From Oxytricha trifallax (Eukaryota > Ciliophora > Spirotrichea > Sporadotrichida > Oxytrichidae): 64,000 bases of DNA. Location: positions 140,420 to 204,419 of the forward strand of contig ARYC01000140.1 in NCBI GenBank assembly GCA_000711775.1, in the 5' to 3' direction. The notes under the pieces are model-generated. The model did not search any database, was not told where the DNA came from, and was given only the letters and a program-made list of their open reading frames with translations. Positions 32,001 to 45,200 of the stretch are shown here, piece by piece (positions within the stretch are counted from its first letter, which is position 1; each line of letters begins with the position of its first letter). The position numbers were made by a program, and so were the translations under genes.

Positions 32001-35000
32001 ATTACAGAACTTTATATGTATAGTTTCAAATTTTATGTCTCGGAATTGATAAAACTTCCATGTTTCGATTGCATGTATAAAATATTTGAGTTTGTGATGC
32101 TGATAGAATCAGCATCCTGCACATTGATAAAGCCTCCTTGGATATATGCTTTTGAGTAGGAAATATTAATGTTTGAAATTTATAGAACTAAATCCTGTGA
32201 AGATGAATAGAGAAAACCTCCATAATTGGCTGTGTTGTATTCTATCTTTGAGTGTTAACCAAGTATTGTCAAATTTTAAGACTTTACTAAGAGACTAGTC
32301 CTCACTACACTATTGTTGAATGTTAATTGAAAAACAGTCATATGTTTCAATTAATGGTTTAAAATATTCTATGTTCGTTGAATTTAATTTATTTATTTTA
32401 ATCACACTTATAATGCAATAATAGCTCCTCCTTGATTTTAAACAATGTTATTTGTGATCATACAGTTTTCAATGATACCTTCTTAATTTGTATTAAAATA
32501 TATTATCTATTTTTACTTATAAATTAATATGTATAAATAAACCTGTGAAGTAGTTGTCTATTTAAAATACCCCACTCTATTCAGCCTTATTGTTATATAT
32601 TTACGATTTGTACAAATTAAATATAGAATTTTGCATAAAAAAGACTCCTCCTGTTACTGCATAGTTATTTCTATAAATTGAATTAGAATCATAAAATTTA
32701 GAGTTTATTGCTGAGACTATAGCTCCTTAAAAGTAATTTGTACAATTCTCAAATAAACTGTTTGAAATACTTATGCCTTAATATTTATATATATATATAT
32801 ACCTTTAGAATTTTCTGTATTTATTATACAAGTAGAATATTAAGAAAAAAATATTAATTAAATAAATAAAAATCAATTTATTTACAATGCCTTAAACAGA
32901 ATTCATTATGTAAAATAGAGATTATTAATTAGAATAAGAATATTCATTTTAATTGCATTACACATGGAGGTTTTTATTATAAGAAAAAATAAATGAAAGG
33001 GAAGTTTCCTGCTCTTTTTAAATAAAATTAATCTTATAACAACTATCAACCAACTTCCGGACTAATCATATTGTTATAATTAAAACATCTTTATTAAACA
33101 ATTAGTCAATATCTCAATTAGCATGGATTCTAAGCACTATCAACTAGATTTACATTCGATTCCAACAACTCTGCAGATTCCTTACTCTTAACCATTATAT
33201 TGTCCTCTCTGTAATCATTGTTATTCCATATATTGTATCCAATTGTTATTAAAATTTTGATTCAAATTATCTTGTTCTTTCCATGCCTATTTAACGTTAG
33301 ACTATATATTCTTGAACTACATCAATGATGAGCAATGTACTGCCTATATTTTATGGGTCATAAAATATTAAATTTTTAAATTGATGTCAAATTTAGTAAA
33401 TTTTACATTTTTTTAAAAAAGTGCAGGAAACTTTCCTCCCCAAATAAATATATCAAAATCTTAAAAATTTTACCCCATCAATTTATTGAGATTAAAAGAA
33501 TGGTGTTATAGATAAGATTTATAAATCGATATACATATTTAGTCTTTATAATGAAAGAATAATTTAAATTTTATATTTTATTTTTAGATAATCGGTAAAT
33601 AATTTGGATCTAGTAATAATATTAATTATAGCATTTGCATCTTCTGAATAAATAATTGTTCCTTTTTCTTAAACTTCAATATTTTAGACTGTATTTTTAA
33701 ATATATTATTCACTGAGCTATCTATTTAAATAAAGAGAAATTTAAAAAAGTGATAAAATTTTAATATACCCTAATATCACTTTTTAAATCTTCATATTAA
33801 ATAATTATCTGAAGTTCCGAAGTGAATTTTTCCACTATGAGTAAGAGAGTATACAAGGCCTCCATATTAAGCAGTAAAATTACTAAAACTATTGTTTATG
33901 AAAATTACATCAAAATTTTAAATTAAATATTTGTAAAAAAAATAAAATATTTATTTAATTACTTGAGATAATTATTAAATTCATATTCCTAATATTTAAT
34001 TATTTAAATACAATTGATTATAACTTAAATTAAGTGTTAAAATGGAGAAAAACACTTTTATTATATAAAAATAATTGTATCTTAATATTTGATTCATAAA
34101 ATTATCTACTTTGAAAAAGATTCTCTCCAAAGTTTCATTTCAATATATTTATTTTTATATAATTTATTCTATCTGTATCGATTTTTAATTAAGTAATTTT
34201 ATAAAATAATTTTGTAAATAAATAAGTAAATCACTTAAGCTAAAACTAAATTATTAATTTTTATATTGTAGAAATAAATTATAATTGGTGGGAAAATTAT
34301 TTAAAAATAATCATATAATAAATCAAATTAATTGCATTTAACTTTGTTAAATCCTAGAAAATATCATAATTGTTCAAAAGTCAATTCAAAATTAGAAGTT
34401 TTTAATTATAAGTGGTGGTGTTTTAAAGTATCGTAGGAGAGAGATAAATCTACTTCAATTATGAATGATATATTTTATTTATTAAAATATCAAAATAAAA
34501 TACTATTTATCTCTCCCCTAAGATGCTATAAAACACCACTACTTATTTTAAAATTACTCATAATTTCTAGACTTTAAAAAGTTAACTGCAATTAATTTGA
34601 TTTATTATTTAATTATTTTTTTAATTTCCCCACATATTTATATATATATATATATACTACTACTACAATTAAAATATTAATTTTTATAGTTTTAGCTTAC
34701 GTGATTATATTTTTAACTAGCACCAATTAACATAGAAATCACTTAAAATTTTGAAATAAAAAGAATTTGCATGCAGATATGTTTCCTTAATGTATTGTTC
34801 ATAAACTAATCATGGAGAAACTTTTGTTTAATCTTCAGATATTATTAAAAATAGTAAAATATCATATATAAAAAATTATACTTTAGTTTTAACTTTAGTA
34901 CAGAATCGTGAAAGTACGAAGATCAAGAAGTCAATAAGATATATGTAAGATGTCCTTGAGAAGAAGCAAAGAGGAGGTTGAGTCAAAGCCAGGGTTATGG

Positions 35001-38000
35001 TCCCCCAAGAGTTCACTGAGTGTTGGTGTGCAGCTCACAAACACAGGTGTTGAAGTGCCAAGTTTTACCATTCTCCCAAGTATTGCGAACAAATTATCAA
35101 CAAGCATGACATCTACAAGACCAGCAGTAACTTGAGTTTAGCGATGCCGGCGAGGGACACGGCGATCATGCTTCTTCCGCTCCAGAAGCCCCGAAGTGCC
35201 GAGTTGTCAGTCTGTTCTCTTTCGTTGAATTTCTTCACTGATTCTAAAGTTGCGAGTGGCCCTTTTTAAATTACATTTGTAATATAAAAGTTAAAACTGA
35301 TGTATATTTATATATTAAGTCCAGAGATCTTAATTTCTAGATTATAATTTCACTTTCCTTAAGCGAATTCATCATCATCATATCATATATAAATACAATA
35401 CTTATTTTATTAATTAAGATATGACATTTATAAATCACACTTAAATTTTATTTTAAATTGTAATTATCAAAGTGCAATTAGAATTTTCTTAGGTTTTTAT
35501 AAAAAGTTAATATTACTTATTTGTGGATTAATTCAATAAAAATAATTTTATATTTTTAAGATTTTTCAACCTATTAAATTATTTTAATTTATTTTTACTT
35601 TATTAATCAAACTCTATGACTACATCGATATAAACAAACCCTCCTAGACTATTCGATATTAAATTGTGAAATTTAGAGTTTTGAACAATCATTACTGCAT
35701 ATGGTTCATTTATTTTATATATTAATTATTTTAAATTCAAGTGCCAAAAAATTGGCAACAGAGACTAGACCACCTCTATTTTCACTAGAAATGTAAATAT
35801 TCTCTGCTGTAACATTTTAAATAAATATGTATGTTGTGGAATAGTCTACATTTAATAAAATTAAATTAATCTTTTATATAGATTAAAGTTTTTTTTTTCA
35901 AATTAAAGTATATATATATATATATATTGGAAAATTTTATTAATGCTTGTAAATATTTAATCGTATTACAAATTGTTAAATGAGTAATAATAATTGAAAA
36001 TTTAACTCTTAAATATATTATTTAGAATTAAAACATTTTTAATTAATATTTTTTTCATTAATTTAATGAAATTATTTTATAAATTCAATATTTTTAACTT
36101 GAAAATATAATAAATACTTTAATAAATTTAAAAAATAGTAAAATTTAAATTATATAAATTCTAAATATTTTATAAAATTTCAAATAATTACTGAATATTA
36201 TTTAAATAATAAGTTGTTTTAATTAGCGAGACAGGCTCTTTAGCAAGTTATTTCATTGTATGTATTATTGGCAAGAGTAACAAATGTTCATATAAATTCC
36301 TCCAAAAAAAATAAAATAAAAAAATTAAAGTTATTATTTAATACAAACTATTTATATCCTTTTTCTCGCTTTGTGATAAACTTCTTCTCCTTGAATTTGA
36401 TCTTCTTTAATATTTCTTATTTTATATAAACTAATTTAGAATTAATGAAATAAAGAAAAAGAAATGTTTATTTATCTATTATTTGGAAAAATATCATTAA
36501 ATACTCATTCTAAATCAAAATTCATGTTTATCTGATATTTTAATTTCAAATAGATGGAATTAAAATTAGTAGAATTAATAGCCCGAATATTCTAAGACAA
36601 TTAGTCTATTTAAATTAGGAGCTAAAATAATAGAAATGAAACTAAATTTTAGAATAAAGAATAAGATATGTTAATAAATCTAAACAAATGATATCTTACT
36701 CTTTCGATAAAAAGCAAAAATTTAAATTGGAATAAAGTCCTCATATTTTTAAATAATTATAAAATAATCCAAAAATTATTTTAAAATGTTTGCCTAAAAA
36801 ATGATCTTATTCTTATTTCAAAATAATGAAGTTTCAATCAAATAAATTTTCCCTTTAATTTATAAAAATTCTATTGATTGTTGCACTAGCATAGTAAATT
36901 CCTTCAGTAACTCCAGTAAGATTTTTATAGTTTGAATTAAAATCCGTGAATTAATAAACTACTTAGATACTATTCTCAAACAAAAATGCAATAAATATAT
37001 TAAAATATAAAAAAATTTCTGTAAATACAGTAAAATAAGTAGTTTTAGTAAAGATTCATTCAATATCTCAATTATGCAATAAAAACGATTGCTTGAGAAG
37101 GCTGTCCACAATTGGTTACAGTTTAATTTTTTGATTCAACAGCATAAGCAGAATCTATGTAATATTATTATTTTAATCATTAGATATTAATGTAATGCTC
37201 TCATAGCATTAATAAATATAATATTGAAAATGTTTTTATTAAAATTATATAAAATGCTATTCCTCTTCCTAATATTAAACTTATGAATAAAGTTTGAAAA
37301 TATTTGAGTACGGTTTGAGATTAGTTTTTAATATAAAAGTATAAATACATTCAATTGTGTTCTATCAATGTTGTTTTTACAAAAATAAAATATATTATAA
37401 CAATCGAAAGATTTAGAATAATACAAAAAATTAAGATACTTAAAAATTGGCTTAATTAATTTAAATTTGAATAATTTATAATTTATTTGTAATACAAAGG
37501 CGATCTTATATTTTTGGATGAGCAATCATGACGGTTATCTTAAATAAAAATTATAGCAGAGTTACAAACTGTAGATTGCTGGTAAAAATAGAAAAATAAA
37601 TTGGGAGAGTATATTAAATTTTACTTAATATTATTAATAGCAATGATAACCCGAAAACCACTTAATGATATTTATATGTGTTTTGATTGACGAGGTAAAT
37701 ATTGGTGCTTAGGGTTTGATGGTGTTCAGAAGCATCACTTTCACTCTAATAATGAAATAATGATATATTTCTTTCTGATTTACATTTTTTTCAAATGTAC
37801 TAATTTTTTTCATATTTGTATCATAAAGCATTTTTAAATTCGATTCAATTCTTTCATTTCATTTAGATTGCGTTATTTATTAAGATATTTTTGGTCATTA
37901 CAAAAAGAGTTTGATAACTTAAGTAAAGTTAAAATAAGAAATATGCATAAAATGAGTTTTTTAGGTGTTTGGTAGATTTTATTTTTTCATTTTTTAGTTT

Positions 38001-39031
38001 AAGAATTGTTATAAATAGAGATCAATCTTAAAATTTTGTATTTCTAATGTCACTAAAGATTTTTACACCGATTAAATATGGGCATCTTATAGTTGGTCAA
38101 CATAATAAAGATACGTGGAGAAACTTTGAAACAAATTTAAGAGATAGATATCCATTTTAACCTCCAATTTGGTTTAAAACTTAATTAGTACCATTTACTA
38201 AAAAATTTTAACTATATTAGTACTAAAAATTAAAAAAATGGAGTCCCTTAGAAATATAAGATAATGTTTTCATAAAATTTAGTTGTTATAATTATGTAAG
38301 CAAAGCAAATAATAAACGTACTACCATCATATTTTTCATAGTTGAACAATTTCTACAAAACATTTATATAAATGCAATGATGATAAAAAACAAAAAAATT
38401 AAAATCTCAACCATGAAATTAATTAATTACATTGAATTTAACAACAAAAATGAAAATAATAAAAAAGAAACCCTAATCCCCAATGTTACCCTCATCAATA
38501 AAATCACATATAAAACTCATTAAGGGGTTTTGGGGTTTTGAATATCGAATTAAACTTGCTTCTCCTTTAAAATGATCCTTAAGTATTTGCATTCTGAAAA
38601 TAAATGTAATTATATTTCTAATCAAATTATAATTTTTATAGTAATCATAAAATGAAAAAAGTATAATTAAATAAATAAATTATTTAGCTGTAAAATTAAC
38701 CAATTTTTATATAGTAATAAGATTTTTCTATTTGTAGAATTTTTTATCTTAAAAAAATCAATAGAGAATAAATATTTAAATATAAATAGTTTAACATAAT
38801 TTAGAATCCATTGACAAATTAAATTAAATTAAATTTTAGCCATTATTTTATTTTATCTTTTTGTATATATATGATAATTAAAAATAATAGATTTATTTAA
38901 AAATTTCCAGATAATATTAGCAATAAAATAAAAATTTTAAAATTATCAATTGCTTTAATTTTAATAAATCCTAGAAATATAAGATTTAAAATTCTAATAA
39001 TTAAATGTTTTTTAGTAAATCATTGAGTATT

Positions 39032-39064
<33 letters not shown>

Positions 39065-39251
39065 TGTTGCCAGTTGATGTCAAATTTCCCATATTAATAA
39101 ATTATGAAGCATAAGAATGTATTACACCGCCTTTTGTGTTTGCAACCACATTTTCAAAAGTTGAATCATATATATCAAGTTAAAACTAGTTTAAGGTATC
39201 TTATTTACACCTGATACTTGTTTTGTTTTTTATTGTCAAAAAAAAATATTT

Positions 39252-39292
<41 letters not shown>

Positions 39293-42200
39293 GAAGCATG
39301 TGTTTCTTATTATAAATCTGCCTTAAAAAATTAAAACATAAAAAAAAGAAGGAAAATATTAATAATTTTAAAAAAAGTTAAAACTAAATATTTTATTTTT
39401 CTAGCTTAAATAATTAACAAAATCGACCTATTTCGCAAAATATAAGAAACTTTATTTTATTTAATAAATTATTATTCATCAATATCTTATAAGAAATACT
39501 TCTAAACTTATTTATGCAAGTTAATTTATTGGAATAAATATAAAATAATTATAAATAAATTTAATTCATTTTAATCAGATATACTCCTCTAATTTTCATA
39601 GAAAAAAAGGAAGCCACCTGATCCTCCTAAGCTAGAGCAATTTATAGCAGTAATATACCGTAATAAAAAATTATAGCCTTTATAACAAGTTTCTACTTCA
39701 AAAACTTCAAAAGTAACATATATTGCTCCACCATTGAACACTGACTAAGGTAAAAACATTAATTATTTTAATATAAATAATGTCTAAAAATTGATTATAT
39801 TTTTCTCAATTTTTATATAATAAGATAAAATTTTTAAAATAAAAAATGTCAATAAATTAGCTACCTTAACTAAGAATTAATAAAAGTTGTTTTATTTATT
39901 AAGATGTTGCCTTCTCGGGAATCAAAAATTCCTATAGCCCCCCCATCAAAATAACTTAAATTTATTTATTATTTTGCAAATTAATTTGATCTGAAATTAA
40001 ATTAATATTATAACTTGTCAAATTGGCGTAATAATTGTCATGAATGGTTATGTTATTGTTAAATTGTAAATTAAAATACCTACATAGATTTAATTGCTCA
40101 TTTTCATGGTAATTAAGAAAATTTCTTTTCTTCTATTTTTTAGTTTAACTTCGAACATAGTAATTTTAAGGGGGGGGGAAATTATAGATGAAAAAGAATC
40201 TTTAAATCTTGCTGTATTTTATTATTCATTAATGAGTAAAACAAGTTCGCAACTAGTTTGCTCTTTATTTTCTTTTAAGTATCATTAAAAAAATAAAAAA
40301 GTAATAATCTTCTTTTAAAATTAAGAAATATAATGACTACTTTTATCAATGTTGATAAGTAGAATTAGATATAATAGAACAAAAGCTCTAATAAATAAAT
40401 GAATAAATTATGACAAATGCTAACAGTTGAAATTTTATAATTTATTAGAAATAAAACTATAATGCAGCAAAAACATGAATAAATGAAAATGCAATTCATT
40501 AATTATATTTTTAGATTTAATTTATATGCTAATATGACATTGAATGCAATATAATGTAGATGATCTTACAGCTGCGATATTTTCATAGTGGGAAAAACTA
40601 TCCTAGAAGTTCTAAACTTAAGTAAGATGAAAAACAGAAGAATTATGTCCAAAATATAGTCCTTTGAATCATAACTCAAATTTTATTTTAAATATAGGTA
40701 ATTTATAGACAATTTAATTTTAAGTACCTATTTATGACTTTGTATGTAAGAATAAATATGATGAAATTGATAAAATATAAAACAATATTTTGAATATTAA
40801 TTAAATTTTGAGATTACCATGAAAAAAATAATTTAATAATCTTAATAATCAATTAAAAAATGTTATGCTAAGTAGACAAACACTCTCCCATAATGTATAC
40901 TTTAAATAATTTACTCTAATAGAATTCGATGACCTGAGCAAAATTTTCTTAAAAACTAGTCGTAAGAGAAATTTATTTTTCGAGATAACCAACTTTCTAA
41001 GTAAAAGAAATATTTAAAAAATAATTTTTAAAAAAAGAGAGAATTTTGGATATTGACTTCAATTACTCACCAATTATGTTAATTACTCACCAGTGTTTAT
41101 ATAAGGTAAAATTGTGTATAGCACAATTAAATTTAAAATTGAAGTTTCAAACATTGTTTTAGGGGTGCTACCCATTTAAGAGTTCCATGGGTGTAGACCT
41201 CTAGTTTTATACCAAATCAAAATATTTAAGAGCAGGGATCAAGTGGGTTGCAAGGCTATTGCTCCCTACCTTTCTCCTTATATGTCCTTTACGTGTTTAA
41301 AGAGGATATTAAAGTCTATAAGTTTCCTTTTCAAGAGAATTTATTTTTCTTTTTTTCCAAATTTAGAATAAAAGTTCGTACTTTATCAGGTTCTTAGTTG
41401 TATGAGTACCAAATCGCTTTTTGTTTATTTGGATCGTTTTTAGTTCATATAGATGGACAGCTTATTTTATAGGTTGTAAAGGAAAAGATTAAAGCATGAG
41501 ATAGTTGTTATGCAATAATTTGCTTGAGTTGTTTCTTTATTTTAGGTCTTGATATTGATAAGAGGTGCTGAGTTATTTGATTAACCTTATTTAGTTCCAG
41601 AGAAGTTGTTTATTTTGCTGATTCTTATTTTAAAATTATGACATCTTTAAGATGTGTAAGCTTCGTTTAACTACAGAGTCTAGTATATAATCAAATGTGT
41701 TGAAGTAATATTTGTTGCCATCATCGACTATATTGAGTAGGAAAAAGATGTATAACTTAATTAAAAAGATTTTAATTTGATGCTCTGGTCATAATATCAG
41801 TTCGTCTGTAAGGTACCGGTCTGTGAAGTTTCTTCTTGTAAAGTCTACAGACCTTCACAAGGTGCGTTAAAACCCACTTGATCCCTGCTCTTAAATATTT
41901 TGATTTGGTATAAAACTAGTGGTCAACACCCATGGAACTCTTAAATGGGTAGCACCCCTAAAACAATGCTTGAAATTTCAATATCAAATCTAATTGTGCT
42001 GCTATGCACAATTTTACTATATATAAACAATGGTGAGTAATTTACGTCATCGGTGAGTAATTGACGTCAATACCCAGAAATTCTTTTAAAATAAAATTCA
42101 AATATATCAAATATTTCAATATTCTGATATTATATTCATCAATTTATCAAATCTTTTATCATATTTTATATATTCCAGTCTCCAATTAAGCTCTGCAATT

Positions 42201-45200
42201 AATTACTCTATATTTATTATAGTAAATTATCCTATATTTCTTCTATATTTACTGGTTAAACTCCAACTATTTTATATTTTTTATGTGTTAACTATTGGAT
42301 TATTTAGATTAAGGAAATTTACATTGTGAGTTACACTCATATGAATATGGCCAAGTTATCTTAAACGATTATAAGCCCTCCATTATTTTTTACATAACCA
42401 AGTTACATTCCTATATACTTTCCACTATATAATTATTTCTAATGCTATTCTGTTTCTGTTTTAAACTTCCTAAATAAATAGTTTAATAGTTCCTCTCTGC
42501 TCTATAAAAAATATCCATATTTATGGTCTGATTTTAATTCTTCTATATTATATTTTCTCCTTCCTCCAAGGCACATCTCTTCTTTTTCTAAAATACTCTC
42601 TCCCCAATTTCCTAAAATTCTTTCTATTTTTTTATGTTTGTAATATTGTTTTATGCATTGTTGGATTTTTTATAATCTAATAAGAGATCTGTGATGAATT
42701 TTAAGTATTTTTTTCTGATTCTCCAAGTTTTCTACCAAAATGAAATATCTTGCAGTAAAGCTCATTATTTTGAATAAAGCTATTTTGAAAATTGGTTGAA
42801 AAATTCAATTTGTTTTCTAACATGTTTAGTTGTTTTTACTTGATTTATTTCTGCACTTCCATACTATTTTATCAACAAATCTACTCTCTCTCTCTATTTT
42901 ATAGAGAAAAACCTTTTCTGCTATTACATTTATTGCATTGAAATCATGATCTGTCTTATAAGAGTTCATATTCTGTCAATAATTCTGCAAGTTGAATTAA
43001 GTTTCTTAGATGAAGAAGATACTCTATAAATTATTCGAGTTTTGACTATTATATTTATTATTTTTGAATTAGAAAAATTCTAATTTATGAATTGAATTAA
43101 TGAATTTTATTTTAAAAGAAATTCTCTATTTTTTAAATTATATTTTTATGCTTTTTTTTACTTAGAAAGTGGGATATCTCTAAAATAAAATAGCGCGTAC
43201 GACTAGTTCTTAAGAAAACTTTGCTCTAAGAGGTTAAGTTCTATCAGATAACATATTTTAAAGTATAAATTATAGGGTGGGGAGTGTATATCGCATAACA
43301 CAATTTTTTAATTGGAGCTATGAAGATAATAGTATTTATAGTATTTAAAATAAATTTAAAACATTAAAATAGAATGAATGATTTATGATTAAATATATTA
43401 AGATTTTAAAAAAGCCTTAATAAAATTAATGTTAATAATTAATATAAATGTAAATATGGATTATTTTCATTTAAATTTTATGAATTGCTTATTTTTTAAA
43501 TATATAGATTTATTTTAATTAATGCTCAAAACTGAAATGTATAAATGAATTAAATACCTCATAATTTGAAAATAAGAATTTAGAAATTTAAGAATAATTA
43601 TTTTTATAATATAGCATTTTTCTTTAAAACTGATTCAGCACAATTATATATCTAAATAATTACGAAAAATACTTTATTCTAATAATTAAAATAATGAATT
43701 AATATTTAATCAATTACAGAATATACTTAAGGTAAGAAAAAACTGATTTATTAGTTAATGAAATTTCCTATTATTTACATTAATAATGGGAAATTATGAA
43801 AATTTAAAGATTTAAAAAGAGGTAATTAAGGATTTTAATGAAAAAATTAAATTTTATAAAATTGCATAATAAATATATAATAAGTAAATCAAGTAATTCT
43901 TTACTTTTCAATTTACCTTAAATTGTTACATAATTTATTCAACAAGAATAGATTTATATTTAAAGATTTTCCAAAAATAATTATCCAATTATTACATTTC
44001 AATAAATAATATCTAACTTTATATTAATATTAATTTTTATTATCCCAAAATCATTAAAAAAATAAAAATTGATAAAAATTGTATTCTAAATTAAAAATTA
44101 TTCTCAAATCGCTTTAACATCTTTACTGTTAAAGAATTGTGTTGATTTCACTTTGTGAAATAAAATACTAAACTAGTAATTTGTTAAAAATGGTTTATTA
44201 TTTCATATTATAAGAAACATAAAAAATAAAAAGAATAGATACAAAAAGAAAAATATCCCATTTTTGATTCTAAATTTTAAATTATAACTATTATACACTG
44301 AAATTTTAAAATTTCAATAAAATGCTCAAATTTAATTATTTCTTTATTTTTTTATAGATTTATAATCTATTGTTAAAGCTCTCTACGTAATTGGCTATTT
44401 AGTAAAATTTAAAATATATTAGAGATTTAATTACAAAAATTAAAAGCCTATAATTATTAACTAAATTTATTTTCTTTAAATCAAAAATTCTATAAATATA
44501 ACTTGATTTAATAAATTTACTGCTAAAAGGAAAGAAATATTTATCAGTTATTTTTATGTATACGTCTGAAGTCTTTTTTATAAATATTCTTAAACTGAAC
44601 TTGAATTTTTTTCCTACAATTTCTAAAATATATAAAATAATTATATTAGAATGAAAATTATTTTACAAATCTACCATAAATTTGAAAATTCAATGAAAAT
44701 ATTTTTTTCACATACTAATGTTTCACCAAATCTATAAATATAATTGTAGTACTTCAAATAAATAAATCTGAAATTTTATTTATTTTATCAATTGAAATGG
44801 TGAACAAATTGTAATAAAATCATATATTAATAATAGAATTTAATTGATAATGATGTATTACAATCACATTCTTATATTTATAAAGAATTGCCATTTATTT
44901 TCAATTCCTTAGCAGTTTCAGCATCCTATGGTGGGTCTTCAATGATATTTCTGAAATTATATATTGATCCTGGCTCAAAATATTCTTCATTTTGAGTGAA
45001 ATTGCAATTTAAGATTTATATTGTAACTGCATAAGTTGCAGAGAATAAAAACGAGCCACTGCGACTCAAAGTTGCATAAACCTAATTTACCACTAAGCTA
45101 TCAAGTAAAAGTTTCTTTGCTTGAAGCATAAAGATAAACCCGCCAAGCCCATTTAAAAAATTAAATCACAAATGTACAATAAAAAATAGATTAATTAGGA

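Larger units (their letters stand above)
40850..43315. mobile_element. Long-TIR transposon with decayed IS1595/Merlin-like transposase
   Basis: Inverted ends CAATTAAAAAA..TGTTATGC at 40,850 and 43,315 extend inward about 170 bp (shared words ATACTTTAAA, TTTTCTTAA.AACTAGTCGTA, CTTTCTAAGTAAAA). Inside, the minus strand carries transposase relics at 43,050-42,290. A second inverted-repeat unit, 41,052-42,085, is nested in the left half. The whole insertion lies in IES DNA of the giant gene. Confidence 0.75.

Noticed and set aside
39033-39285. The (TA)n tracts as regulatory or origin elements.
   Set aside because: Simple repeats of this kind occur at several places in the AT-rich IES DNA, with no further structure.
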